DNA of 64,000 nucleotides from assembly GCA_001662425.1 (NCBI GenBank), contig BDDC01000034.1, forward strand, positions 26,101-90,100. Reading direction: 5' to 3'. The stretch is from Chlamydomonas sphaeroides (Eukaryota > Chlorophyta > Chlorophyceae > Chlamydomonadales > Chlamydomonadaceae). A model generated the notes under the pieces. It was not told the DNA's origin. It ran no database searches and saw only the letters and a list, made by a program, of their open reading frames with translations. The translations under genes and the position numbers were made by a program. Positions 37,184-50,000 of the stretch are shown one piece after another; position 1 is the stretch's first letter, and each line of letters opens with the position of its first letter.

Positions 37184-40100
37184 ATGCCTGGCGACATCGT
37201 TCCGTACTGCGAGCCGCCGCGGCCCTTGAGCTTGGAGGAGGAGCAGGGCCTCCGCCGAGCGCTGCACGACGGCACCCAGCTGCACTCGGCGCTGGAGCTG
37301 CATGGCGGCAACCTGGTCGGCGTCACGAAGAAGGTGGGTGCCGAGTCGGCGGCGCTGCTCGCTTGCGCGAGGCTGGCACCGGGTCAGAGCCGCAGGCGCT
37401 CGGCGCGTCCAGGCGCTCCTGCCGGGCCCCGGCCCCTGCAGCGCTGCGCTTCCAGCTCTCAAGTCTCAACACTCACACGTCTGCGTCGTCCTCGCCTGCG
37501 CTGCCCGGTGCGGGGGGTCGAGGTGTGCCGCAGCGCCATCAAGCACCCGCGCACCTAGCTATGTGGAGCTGGCGCTGGCGGCGGCCGAGCAGCTGGCGGT
37601 CGCGGCGTGCCACCCCCGGCTGCGGGGGAGCTGCTGGACGAGGAGCCGCCCCCGCAGCAGCTGGCCAACATCGCGCTGCTGAGCGAGAGCGCCACGGCCG
37701 TGCGCGGGGCGCTGCACGGCTACCTGCTGCTGCGCAAGGACGCGCGCTGGGTGAAGCGGGTGAGATGAGCGCAGGGATGGCGGGCAGGAGGGGGAGGGCA
37801 GCGACCGGCCGCTCAGACGGCGTGTGCGGGCCCCCGTCGCTGCGCCCTTGTAGGAGGCGGGCTTTGACAAAAGCTTCGAGGTTATGTCGAGCCGAGCGCT
37901 TTCTCCTCCAACCGTTGCTCCGGGCAGCCTTTGTCCTGGCTGTTGCGGCGCTGCCCAGGCATACGTCTACAGCGCTGGCCGGACCAGCAGCTCGTGCCCC
38001 CCAGCCCCCTCCCCGTAGGCCATGAGCCCTGCCCCTGAGACCCCCAATCGCAGCCCTTCACCACCCGGTGGCCGCTGCGAGCGTCGCCCTCACGGCCCCC
38101 AACCCCGGCCCCTCTTGTCATGTTGACCGACTCCGCCTGCGGCACCACCCCTCCTCGTCTCTTTTTGCGTCCTCCCTCCGCTCCACACCGCTATACCGCC
38201 CGCATAGCCACGCTGCCTGCCCCTCACCCTCCCAAGCCCCACCACGCCATCCCTCCTCGCCCCTTCCGGCCCCAGTCCCAGCACGACAAGCGCTGGGCAT
38301 CAGTGCTCGACCACGCCATGGAGCTGATGGGGGGCGTGATCGAGGCCGCCGCCGCTGCGGTGGTGCCCGACCCGGACGACGGCGACGCCAGGGGCCCCGG
38401 CCTGCCCCCCAGCCAGCCGCAGCGATGGCGGAGGCCGCCGGCGAAGTGCCGCTGCGGCAGGCGGTGCGCTGTGGCGGGCGCTGCAGCTAGCCCCGCTGCT
38501 CGCGGCCACGGAGGCGATGGCGACGGTGCTGCAGGCGGCGCCCTACCTGGGCCGGCGGCGCCGAAAGCCGCCTCCGCCGCAATCTGGCGGTGCGGGCCGT
38601 TCGGGCGGCCATGACGGTGGCCCGCCGGCGCGCGGCGGAGGCACCCGAGGACGCGGCCGCCGCCGCGCTGCCGGCGGCGCTGCAGGGCGCGGTGCTGCGG
38701 GCGGGCGGGCCGCGGGTCTTGGTGGCCGGGTTGCGGAGCCTGGCAGCGGCCGCGCCCGCGGACGAGGTGGCGGCGGAGAAGGTGGGAGAGCTGCTGCACA
38801 CGCTGGCACTGTCGCTGCTGGGCTCTCCGGCAGCCGGCTTGGAGGCGCGAGACGAGGACACCGCCGCCGCCGCCCTCATGACCCACGTACCCACCTCGCC
38901 CGTGGCGCTGTACGCGGCGCTGCTGTATGGCGCAGGATCGCCGCCGGCGAGGTGCGGCGTGCTGGGGGCCGCGTCGGCGCTGGCAGCGCCGGCGGCTGAC
39001 CGTGACAAGGTCAAGGTCCTGCGTGCGGCGGTGGAGCTGCTGCTGTACCCCAACGCGCTGGCGCTGCCGCCGCTGCCGCTGCCGTGCATCGTGCTGCTCA
39101 TTGAGCTGGCGCAGGACCTGCTGCGCGAGGAGCGCGCGCGCATGGCCGCGCTGGCGCAGCACGCGCCGCAGCAGCTGCTGCTGGCGCTGGCCGTGGTCAC
39201 GGGCCGGCGCCAGCTGCCGTCCGGCGGCAACACCGGCCCGGCCCCGCTGCTGGACCAGCTGGCCGTGACGGCGCCGCGCAGCGAGAGCGGCGGTCCCGCA
39301 TCCGGCGGCGCCGCCGACGAGCGTGCTTGCTACCCGGCGGAGCTGCTGGAGGCGGCGGCGGCGCTGCTGCTGCTGGCCCTGCGCGGCCAGGACGGGCGCA
39401 GCTTGGAGGCCCTCCTGCCGCCGGGTGCGGCCGGCATGCTGCTGGCGATGCCGGCTGCGCTGGAGGCAGGCGCGCTGGCGCAGAGCGGCCGGCTGCTGGG
39501 GCTGCTGCTGGAGCTGCTGTGCGAGGGCTACCGGGCCCTGGGGCAGACCCACGAGTTGCATGGCAGCGCCGCGCCGCCGGGGCCCCTGCTCGGGTACAGC
39601 AGGGGAGCGGGCTGGGTGCGCGGGAAGACAAGAGGGGTCTGCTTCAAGCTCATGCAGCTCGGAGCAAGTGCTGCTGGCGAAAGCGCGTCGCTACGTAGCC
39701 GCCCACCTGCGGCATCGCCCTGGCTGCTGCGGCCCGCTGCGCACCGCAGGGAGGCAGGCAGGTGACCGCGCGGCTGCACGGCCTGGCCGCCGGCTCCGGC
39801 TCCGGCGACGTGCCGCCTGGGCAGCTGCGCCTGGCCTGCCATCTGCTGCGCCCGAGGCCCCAGCGCGCGGCCGCCGACGCCGCCACGGGCCCTGGCGGGG
39901 CCGACCTGGCTCACATGCGCCTGCGGCTGTCGACTGCCGCGCTGGCGACGGCGGTGACGTGGACAGCCCGGCTGGCCGGCCGCGAGGCACGGCTGGCGGG
40001 GCTGTTGCTCGCCGTACGGCCCGCGTGCGCTCTGCGCAAGTGCCTGGCTGCCGCTGATGCCGCGCTGCTGCTGAGGCAGCGGGAGGCGATCGGCGCCGTG

Positions 40101-40397
40101 GACGCGCTCATGGGCGCCGCCGAGCCATTGCGGCCCGACGACGAGCAGCCGCTGGCAGCGCTGGAGGTGAGCGGCTGCGGGCCTCGTGGCGCCGGGGCGG
40201 CGGGCTTCATCGGCGCTGCGATGAAAGGTTGTGCGGGTGTTGCAGTGTGAGGATCTCCCGCTCGCGCTGGCCATCCATGACCGGCCGGTTGTGCCCTTCT
40301 CGGTTGTGCCGCGCTGCAGGTCCTCCACCCCAAGAGGGCCAGGACCAAGGACGGCGCTGCGGCTGGCGTGTCAGTCAAGAGGGAGCCCCAGGAGTGA
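37184..40397 (+). pseudogene. Gene B1: frameshifted paralogue of B2 (alpha-solenoid-like)
   Basis: Exon 1 (37184-37333) is 150 nt, as in B2. Exon 2 (37523-37759) is 237 nt, again exactly as in B2. Inside exon 2 a TAG at ~37556 interrupts the frame; similarity continues one frame over (SYVELALAAAEQLAVAACHPRL) and returns to the first frame after a G run at ~37622. Exon 3 (38282-39593) needs about three more frame changes between 38400 and 38590, then is open for ~335 codons and very close to B2. Exon 4 is 39758-40166 and the last exon, 40320-40397, is 78 nt as in B2, ending KRARTKDGAAAGVSVKREPQE. Counterparts of B2 exons 5 and 6 are missing. Either a decaying duplicate or a region with clustered assembly errors. 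Confidence 0.68.
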
Positions 40398-42660
40398 GGC
40401 GGTGCTGCGATCGCAGCGAGATACCACGGATGCAAGGAACAGCGCGTTGGCAGGGGTTGGGGGCCACATGAGCGGGCTGACTTTGTGTCGCTGCAATCTA
40501 GCACCTCTTGCGAGGCTGCTTGGATCTGGCTGTGGATAGGGGTAGCGTGAAGCTAGTGCGGAGCCATCGGCCGCCGTTAAGTAGAACCGCCTGCAGCTGT
40601 GCCGTGTGTGCAAGTGCCGTGCCCGCATGCCCGCCGCCTTACCTCACCAGCGCTGACAACGTTCTAATCAAATGCGGTGCTGCGGCGGGCTGCCAGTTAT
40701 CCTGTCGACATGTGTTGCTGCTCTTTCGGTAGCCTGTCGTCGTGATGCTGAGTGGCGGTTGCCTTTCTAGCGCGGTTGCCTAGCGCGGCCCCTTTGGGTG
40801 AGCCCATTCGGCACATCTGGCGCTGCTCGTTTCACCTGCCGACCTGCGCCCTGGCCCTCCTGAGGCGGCATGTCCACGGGCAAAGTCCATGGAGAAGCAT
40901 GGCACTCAGCGTGCGTACGTGGTATGCTCTTGTGTGCTGGCCCTGCTCCGCTCGCTGCGAAACTTGAGCTGGCGTCAGGTAGCTGTCGATGACTGCTGAA
41001 AACCTTTACGTACAGACATACAGACATGCAACTGTCTCATGCCAGCAACGCTATATGAGTCCCTGCCGGCGTATTGCGCGCGCGATGCGACTCTACCGAT
41101 GTTAGAAGCGACGTAGCGACCGGCAGCTCCGCTCCGCACCTACAGAGCATGCCACGAAGGTCGCGTTAAGCCCACTTGAGCCACAACGGCAATCCACGCC
41201 ACCAAAACTTGCAAAGACATCTTCACTAGCCAAGAAGCGCTGCCACAGCGCACAGGAGCCGCCTGCCTACAAATATATTGCAGCATCCGTGGATGCCTGA
41301 AGGACTGAATCCGGCATTGCGCTTCACACGCCCGCGGACCGCATCCGGATGTGCGCACCCCGGCGCACTTGCAGACGGGTACCCTGCAGAGCTACGTCGA
41401 GCGGTACGTTAAGCTGACAGGTCCGGCTCAAGAGCTATAAGTGTGCTCGACTAGCAGCACGGCAGGGCCGTGGCCTGCCCCCGCCGCGCCCCCGCCCCTG
41501 CCGCGTCCTCAGCCCTGCCAAGCCAAGGCGCGGCCCTCCACTCGCGGACTGCGGCAATCACACGCTTCTCATCGCTCTCCCGCATGCAGGGATGCCTACG
41601 CCGCCACCGCCGCCCAGGTCTGCACCTAACCATATGCTCGGCGGCGGCGCAGCCGTGCGGCTGAGCCCTCGCGCTTCACATGTTGAGTTGCACCTACCAG
41701 GGGTTGGGCTTTAGCGAGCAGCCGACAGCCGCAGGCTGTGCGAGGGCCTTGCCGATGTCGGACCGGGCATGCGCGCTGCAGAGGTCCAGCGCACCCGCGG
41801 CACCCGACGGGGCGCAGGGCCGGTGGGTTGAAGCGCTTAGCGCTGGCTGCCAGCAGCACCCTGCGCGCGTGTGTCTTCCGTGCCGCTGCAGCGCAGAGCT
41901 GGCTGCCAGCCTAGCGCGGCTATGCAGGAACGGTTGAGCACTGTCGGCAGAGACGGTTGAGCACTGCCGGCAGTCAGGTGTGCGGACGCTGCTTGACATA
42001 AAAGCAATTGGACCATGTCATGCCTTGCGGTCACCAACAAGTTCGCCAAAACGGCCAGACTAGATTTTCCAGTAGGCCGGCACACATTAGGAGCCTGGAC
42101 AGCCACACAAAACCGTACGTGGCACACAAGAAACACAACCACCGTACACAGCCATCAGCAACGGCCGCGCCCGACGAGCGCCAACACGTACGCAGCTTAT
42201 GCTATCAGCAGGTGTCGTCGTCCACCAACTGCCATACAGGTGCCCGCCGCTTGGACGCATTCCAGTGATCGCACCGGGCGCCGACCCTTGGGGGCCGTCT
42301 GGGTATTGTAAATAAACTGTCCCAGCTGCACATGGGTGCATGGCTCGCCCCCCAAAGAGGCCACCTAGACAAGACGCACACCGTCGGTCATTATGCGGTC
42401 ATTGTTGGGACTATTTTGGGGGGGGGGGGTGCAAGACGTCGCCAGAGCCATCAGCGGACTATGTACAGCTGCTACAGCTGCCAGTGAGGCGCGTCCGGGC
42501 CCAGCAGTGAACACTACGACGGTCTCTGGCATCATTATTTCCAACAGAAAGCCCTGCGGCCGCACTCACCGCCGCCGCAACACGTTGACAGCCGCTAGCC
42601 GCCGGGCGGGTCGGACGCGAATAGTACAAAGCTGCCGGTTTGGCCGCGGCCCCGCCGCAT
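40398..42660. other. Intergenic region between the two A/B pairs
   Basis: 2.26 kb between the 3' ends of B1 (+) and A2 (-). It is less GC-rich than the flanking exons, has scattered short open frames without family resemblance, and a TGTAA at ~42306 followed by AATAAAC. No supported gene. Confidence 0.55.
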
Positions 42661-45600
42661 CTAGGACAGCTGCTCGTACCCCGAGAAGCTACCCGAGTGC
42701 CGCGGTCGGGAGGCGCTTGGCGCGGAGGCCGACGGGCCAGCGGGCGGCTCGGCCGGCTCGGGCGTCTTCCGCTTGTCCCCTGCCGCCGGCCTCTCGGCGG
42801 GGCCGCCGGCCGCGGGCGAGGCGGCGGCCTGCAGCATGGGAGAGGAGCACCGGCGCAGGTGGTTCAGGTTAGGGGGCGCGCTTGGGTCAGGTCACAAGGC
42901 AAGGCAGAGGAGGCGATGGCGGCGGCAGCCCTGGATGGGATATTATGCACGAGGCGTTTGCTGACCGGCGCCGCTGCTGCGACCACGGATGCAGCCATCG
43001 CCGCCTTTGCGCCGTGCGTCTCGAGATATGTCATCATGACGCGGCGGACGCCACCCCTGGAGCCGCGAGCACCGGCTGACTGCGCGCAGAGACAGGTGGG
43101 TTTTACGGTGGCGATATGTGAGGGCAAGCAGGAGCCTAGGGCGGACGAAGCAGGCAGCGCTTGGGTCAACGAGACCAGGTGCCGCGTGGGGTTGCACCGC
43201 GCCCAGCGCAAGGAACGGGCGTGAGCTCACCAGGGGACATGACTCGACAGCGTCATCGCCAACATCGTCGCAGCCGCCGCAGCCAGCAGCGAAGCCTGCG
43301 CCGCTGGCGGCAGCGCCGCCACCGGAGCCGCCGACGCGCGGCGGCGCAGCGGGCGCAGCGGCGGCGGCCGGGGTCCCGTGGCCGACCGCCGGCTGCGGAG
43401 CGGCCGCCGCCGGCTGCCTCAGATCGATGTCCTGTGGGGCGCAGAGGCGGCGCATGCGGCGCAAGGCCACCTGGGAGACAGCGTCGTGCCGCCCTCGCCC
43501 CTCGCATCACAGGCGCCCGCTGCACCCGGCTTACCGCGAAGTAGGCCGCCAGCGCGCCCAGGACGGCGATGTTTGCCTTCTGCACGCCCGCCCGCAGCGA
43601 CTGGGGCCGCTCCTGCTCCTCGCCCACGGCCATGCACGCCGCCACCAGGGCCGCCGCCAGGCCCGCCGCTATCGCGCCGCTCCACAGCGCAACCCGGCCC
43701 AGCAGTGCTGCTGCGGCCGTGACGCTCGCCGTCGACGCCGCGACGGCCTCGGCCTCCGCGGCGCGGCCTTCGGCCACCAGGGCCTTGGACGCCGCCATGG
43801 AAGCCAGCAAGAGGCGCGTGGCGGCGTCGCTGGCGGCGGCGGCGCCGTCGCGGCCGTGCAGGTCTAGGACGATGGCCGTTAGGCCCAGCAGGCCCACGGT
43901 GGGTCCGTCGGTGAGCGCCTGCGTCAGTGCCGGCGCCAGGTAGGGGAACGCGCTGCGGCGGTGGCAGGGCAGAGAGGGCGAGCGTGGTTGCATGGCTGGC
44001 GAGGAGGGCGAGCAGGGCGAGGAGGGCGAGGAGGGCAAGGAGGGCGAGCAGGGCAATACCGTGCGGGTGCTGCGCCGCCGCACCTGCAGGCTGGCGTACC
44101 CCGGCTGCCCCCGCACAGCCCCAGCCCCAGCAAGCAGCCCATGGAGCAGCATCTCGCCCGGCCTCACCCCGCCAGCATGGCGCCGATGCCGCCGTCGTGG
44201 CTGAGCTGCCGCCCGCTCACCGCCGCCGACAGGCAGGCCAGGACAGTCGTGGAGCCTGGCGCGCCCACGCCGCGCCGCACGCACGCCAGCAGCTCGGGCA
44301 CGTCCTCCTCGATCCAGGCCTCACCGTCAGCGCCAGGGGCCGCGGCGAGGTACATGCGCGCCGCCGCCTCGCGCAGCGTCTTGGCGGCGGCGGCACCACC
44401 CTCGGTGGCGGCGGCGGCGCCACCCTCACCGTCGGCGGCGGCGCTATCCTCGGCGGCGGCGGCGAGGGGCGAGCGGCCGGTGATGGCGTTGCGGGCTATG
44501 CGCAGGATCCGCGGCGCCTCGACCTGCAGGATCTTGGCCATCGAGCGCCGCACGGCGCCGCCGGCAGCCGCCGCCGCCCCCGTGGCCGCCAGCTCCTGCG
44601 CCTTGCACGTGATGACGTCGACCGCCGCCGCGACCAGGGCGGTCTTGAGCGGCTGCTGCTGCTCCATCAGCTGGTCGTACGCGTGCAGCACGCTGGCCGC
44701 CGCCGCAACGCCCCGGGCGGCCTCGCGCCCCGCGCCCGCCTGCAGCAGCAGCGTCAGCAGCAGCGCGTTCGGGTCCGCGACCGTGCCGCCGCTGACCAAG
44801 TGCACGCCCACCAGCGCCCGCTTGGCGTCGTCGCACGCCGCCCCAAAGGCGGCCGGCTGCCGCATCAGGCCCGATAGCTGCCGGCACAGGCAGCCGATCA
44901 GCAAGCGCTTTCCGGCGGCCGCAGCCGCCGCGGTGGCTTCCGCGGCGGCGGCCGCGGCGGCGGCCGCGGCGGCAGCCGCGGGCGTCGCGGCAGCCGTGGC
45001 CGCTGCTGCGGCTGCCGCGGCCTTTGCCGCGGCCGATGCAGAGCCAGCGACCGCGGCGCCCAGCAGGCGCGCCAGGAGGTCTGGGCCGCCAGCGTCTTTC
45101 AAGGCCAGGGCGACGGCCTCGACCGCCGCCACCGCGCCGCCACCACCGTTGTCGGCGGCCGCGGCCAGCTGTATAGCCTCCAGCGCCTGCAGCAGCGCGC
45201 TGACGTGGCTGGTGTAGCGTACGAGGAAGCCCCAAACCACGGGCCGGGCCATGCAGGCGCGCACATAGGCGCCGGCGTCGGCGCCGCCGCCCTCCTCGGC
45301 CTCGTCCTCCTCCGCCTCCGCGCCGTCGTGGGAGGCGCCTAGCATGTTGCTGACGGCGGCCGCCGGCTCCGTGCTCTCGAGCAGGAGGCGCAGCACGGAG
45401 ACGACAGCGCCGGCGGCCTCGGCTGGGGATGGAGCCTCGTCAGCGATGGCTGCCAGGTACTCCTCCGCCGGCTTGGCGGCGCGGAGCGCGGCCGCGGCCG
45501 CCGCCAGCCGCCCGTGGGTGAGGCAGGTGTCGGCGACGGTGGGCAGCGACAGCACGTGCGCCGCGGCGACGGCCATCAGCACGGCGTGCGGCAGCGCATC

Positions 45601-46742
45601 GGGTGAGGCGCCGAGCAGCGTCTGGGGCTCGGCGGCGGCGGCCGTGGTGAGGAGCTGCAGGCAGGTGGCTCCGATGGCCGGCAGCACCAGGGTGATCTGC
45701 GGGGGCGCCGGGTTTGGGGATGGGCCGGCACGCCGTGTGAACCACGGGAGGGGCGCGTGATGTAGCCGCCATGAGGCTCCGGACGCCCGCGCTACTGCAC
45801 GTAAGCACGCCTCATGAGACGGGGCGGCGAGTGTGCGGCGGCGCTTGTGGGGCGGCGAGTGCGTGAGGAGCGACGGACTTCTGCGGCGGGTGATGGGCCG
45901 GGGCGGCTGGCGAGAGGCCAGGCAGGGTAGCGGCCACGGTGGGTGCGGGGCACGGGCTGCGGGCACGCAGCTGGAGGGGCAGGCAAGGAGGGTCGTGGAG
46001 GCGGGTGAGGGCCCGACGCGCCGGGTGAGAAGCCCGGGGCGGCGACTTTGGGGCGGAGGCGGCATGGGGAAGCCGTACAGTTGAGGGCAGCGGCACGGGC
46101 GTCAGCCGGGGCGGCGGGCGAGGCGTTTACGTGGCAGGCATTGTGGCCGTGGGTTCGGCGTCAGGTGGGGTGAATTGTAGGGCGCCGAGCGGGCGCAGGA
46201 GCGGCGTGCGTGGCAGCCCCGGCCGACGCCCACCTCGACCATCCACACGCGGTCGTCGTCCCGCAGCTGCTGCAGCAGCTGCACCCACAGCACCAGCGCC
46301 TCGCCCGAGGACGCCGCCACCGCCATGTGCGCCGCCTTGTAGGGCGTGGGCACCGGCAGGTTGTACACGCGCAGCGCGTTGCGCGTCTCGGGCGTGCGGA
46401 AGAGCTCGTGCAGCGCCTGCTTGGCCTCCTTCTTGTACGGCAGCGCCGCGATCTGCATAGTCTCCGTCGCCATCTCGTACACCTGCTCGGCGGGCGCCGG
46501 GTGGGGGCGAGCGGCCGGGAGGGGTTGCGGCACGAAACGCGAGCGGCCGGCGGTCAGCGCGCGGCTGGGGCATGGGCGGCGGCGGGGCGCACCTTGTTGA
46601 CGCGCACGTCGCCGATGCGGATGCCGTGCATCACCGCGCCGTGGATCATGTAGGTTTGCGGCGTGCTGCCTGCCGGCACCTGGGCGCCGGGCCCCGCCAG
46701 CGCCAGCTGCTGCTGCGCCTGCGCCTGCGCCTGCTGGCTCAT
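42661..46742 (-). CDS. Gene A2: Ala/Leu-rich alpha-solenoid-like protein of unknown function (904 aa, 6 exons)
   Basis: Not recognised. Exons (minus) 46593-46742, 46234-46482, 44168-45696, 43535-43952, 43231-43431 and 42661-42828 join in frame. The body (~51-780) is almost entirely Ala/Leu/Val-rich helices without a clear repeat signature. It contains a poly-Ala tract (~45,000) and the motif LIGCLCRQLSGLMRQP, shared with A1. An acidic patch (EEDEAEEGG) lies near 45300. The tail is disordered and includes KRKTPEPAEPP, ending SGYEQLS; the basic tail suggests but does not prove a nuclear protein. The gene is head-to-head with B2 (306 bp apart), and intron phases match B2. ARM/HEAT-like folding is an inference from composition. 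The start is the first Met of the first supported exon; an upstream exon is possible. Confidence 0.78.
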
Positions 46743-47048
46743 GCTTGATGCTGCTAGCTGCTGTGCCTCTGAGGCAGTGTCGCTGAGGCAGTGGCGCCGC
46801 AGTGAGTTGCACAGAGCTGGGCAGCGAGCATCCGGCAGCAGCCAAGCATGCGGGGCAACGACCACGGCCGCCCAAAGGCCGCCGAAGACAGCTGTCAATC
46901 AACAACATGCCGCCCGGACATGGACCCTGGACTTTGGACCCGTGAGGAGCCCTCCGCCCAGGCCCCCGCCAGCAGCTCCTGAGCCTGCGCTGCGCAGCCG
47001 CAGTCGCACGCAACCGCCGCAGCCGCAGCCGCAGCCCCAGCCTCCGCC
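46743..47048. promoter_or_regulatory. Head-to-head intergenic region of the A2/B2 pair
   Basis: 306 bp between the divergent A2 and B2 start codons; probably a bidirectional promoter. Parts are open in several frames because of the GC content. No named motif. Confidence 0.45.
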
Positions 47049-50000
47049 ATGGAGCGCGCGCTCGCGCTGCCGCACGCCGCCGGCGTGCCGCGATCCATGG
47101 GCCCGGACGACGGCGCCGCGCTGCGGACCGCGCTGCGTGCCGGGACGCTGCGCGCCGAGGCGCTCAAGCTGCGCTCCGTGGCCGGCCTCATGGACAGCGT
47201 GGGTCGGGGCTGGGGCCGCCGCGGGTCGGGCTGGGGGTGTCGGTGTAAGGTTTGCGGGCTGCGGGCTGCGCTGCTCAAAGGACCGCCTCCGCCCGCAAGC
47301 CACGACACACCGCTATATAAGCTCTTCGGTGTACGGGGGGCCTCCCGCGGGTCCGGTCCGCCGGCCGGGGCTGCATATCCCTCAATGCGCCTAATGCAGC
47401 CGCAGCCCATGCAGCCCACGTGCTGCCGTGCCCTCCACATCCGCAGGTGCAGAGGGAGGCGGCGGATGCGCTGACGCACCCCGACAGCTCTGCGGAGCTG
47501 GCGCTGTCCGCGGCGAGGCAGCTGGTGGCGGCGGTGTGCGACCCGGCGCTGAGCGGCCTCCTGCGCAGCCCGCCCGTAGACGACATCTACTACCTGGCGG
47601 CCACCAGCGACAACGCCAACGCCGTGCGCGGCGCGGCGCACGCCTTCTTCGAGCTGCGCCGCGACCCCACCTGGACGCGCAAGGTGAGCGAGCGAGCGCG
47701 GGTCGGAGGCCACCTGGTGGGGGGGGGCTGGGTCGTTGCGAGCGGGGTCACAGCAGCCTTGGCGCTGCGGGGCATGCAGGTGCATGTGGCGGGCGGAAGG
47801 CAGGATGGGCCCACATGAGCACGCCCCGTGACGGCGCCGTGTGTCCCCCCCTGCGGCCCCTGCTGCAGGAGGCCGCACTTCCTTTCGGGCCAGCGAGGGT
47901 GCGGCAGCGTGCCGTTGCGCGACCCAAGCACCGCTCGGCCCCATCCCTGCAACTCGCCTCCGGCCCTGCCTGCCTGCCACCCAGCACCCCAACCCCACCC
48001 CTGCCTGGCCCCCGCACCTATCACTGTGCCTCTCTTCAGCGCGCCAGCCACTGGGGCGGCGTCAAGGAGCGCCTCCTGCAGCTGCTCAGCAACGTCTGCG
48101 CCGACGGGCTCGAACCCACGGACACGGCCGCCCTGGAGCTGGCCGAGGCGGCGGCCGAGGCGCCGCTGTGCCCAAAGCTGCTGTCGGAGCTGGAGGCGGC
48201 GCAGCTGCAGCTGGCGGCCGAGGCGCTGGGCACCGTGTTCAAGCTGACACGCTGGGCCGGCGACGCCGACGGCCGCTTCCGGCGCCGCCGCCTGGTGCAG
48301 TCGCTCGCCGCGGTGCTCAAGGAGGCCCGTGACCGCGCCGCGGCGGCGCCGGAGGGCGACGGCGGCGCCGCCGAGCTGCCGGCGGCGCTGCAGATGGCGG
48401 TGCTGCAGGCGGGCGGGCTGGAGCCCTTCGTGACCGGGCTGCGGAGCGTCATGGGGCTGCCGCACGAGGCGTCCACGGCAGGGGAGGTGCGGGAGCTGCT
48501 GCAGGCCATTGCGCTTGTGCTGCAGGACCCGCCGTGCAGCGCCGAGCACAAACAACTGCAGGCGACGGCGTGCGCAGAGGCCGAGGCCGCTGACGCCGCT
48601 GCCACGCTTGTCGACCTGATCCCCTTCGCGCCGGCGGCGCTCAGCACAGTGTTGCTGTACGGCGCGGCGGCGCTGGTGGCGCGCGGCGGCGTGCTGGCGG
48701 CCGCGGCGGCCGCCGCCGTGTGTGGCGCGCCCGTGGCGCCCTTCCAGCCGACCGTTTTGACGGCGATCAACGCCCTACTGCTGCGGCCCCTGCCGACAGC
48801 GGAGCTGCCGTCGCCGCTGCCGCAGACGGCCTGCACAGCGCTGCTCCTGGACCTGGCGCGCGCGGCGTTGGCATCAGAATCCACGTGCATGGCCGCTCTG
48901 GCGCAGAACGCGCCGCAGCTGCTGGCGCTGGCGCTGGCCGTGGTCACGGGCCGGCGCCAGCTGCCATCCGGCGGCGACAGCGGACTGCTGGAGCTGCTGG
49001 CCGTGACGGCGCCGCGCAGCGAGAGCGGCGGTCCCGCATCCGGCGGAGCCGCCGACGAGCGCGCCTGCTACCCGGCGGAGCTGCTGGAGGCGGCGGCAGC
49101 GCTGCTGCTGCTGGCGCTGCTCAGCTGCAGCGGCCGCTCGACACGAGCTCTGATCCCTGCCAATGCGTACGGCATGCTGCAAGATGTGCCGGCGGCGCTG
49201 GTGGGCCGCGCGCGGCAGCAGGGCGACGGCGAGGCGCGCCAGCGCCGGCTGCGGCTGCTGGGAGCGGCCGTTGACGTGTTGGAGCAGGAGGGCGAGCTGC
49301 GAGGCTGCGATGAGCAGCTGATGGCGCTGATGGGGTGAGCTGGGCAGGGAATGAGGAAGGGACAGGACGGGGGGCAAGGTAGCCGAGGAGGCGGCCGTGG
49401 CCGCTTGGCCTGCGTCGGAGTTGGGCCTGTTGCTATGCGTGCCTTAATACCGGCACGTGCGGCACTGGCCCTGCTCCGTTTTGGGCATTGAAGCCCGGCG
49501 GGTGCGCTCCTGGCACGTGCAACAGCCACCACCGCCCCCGTGCCGCCGGCCGTGGGCCCCTCTGCCGCCGGCTAGCTTGCAGGGATGCCGTCGCGCAGCT
49601 GGCGGCCGCACGCACCACGCCGCCGCGCTGGCTGCTGTGCCTGGCCCGGCACCTGCTGCGGCGGGTTGCCGACGCAGTGAGCCGGCAGGGCAGGGGCGCC
49701 CTCGCGGCGAGCGGCCTGCAGCTCGCGCTCGCGGCGCTGGAGGCGGCGGTGGTCTGGGGCGCAGCGGCCGACCGCACACCGGCGGAGCAGCTGGAGGGGC
49801 TGCTGCTGGCGCTGCTGCCCGCGGGCCGGCTGCTGCGGGTGCTTGCACAGCACGGCGGCGACCTCAGCTCGGCCGAGGCGAGGGATGCCTCTCGCGTGTA
49901 CCGCGGCGCCGCCGCGGACCGGCTGTGGGAGCTGCTGCCGCTGACTGGCGGCGGCGGCCTGGGCGCGGCCCGTGACATGCACCTCACGCTCAGCACGTGC

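Noticed and set aside
38224..39561. 445-codon minus-strand open frame
   Set aside because: Antisense to B1 exon 3; Gln/Arg-rich shadow of Leu/Ala codons.
42015..42311. 98-codon + strand frame followed by TGTAA
   Set aside because: No recognisable domain and no splice context; the TGTAA could belong to a long 3' UTR or be chance.
43961..45217. 418-codon + strand open frame
   Set aside because: Antisense to A2 exon 3, whose minus-strand frame has matching introns and an A1 paralogue.
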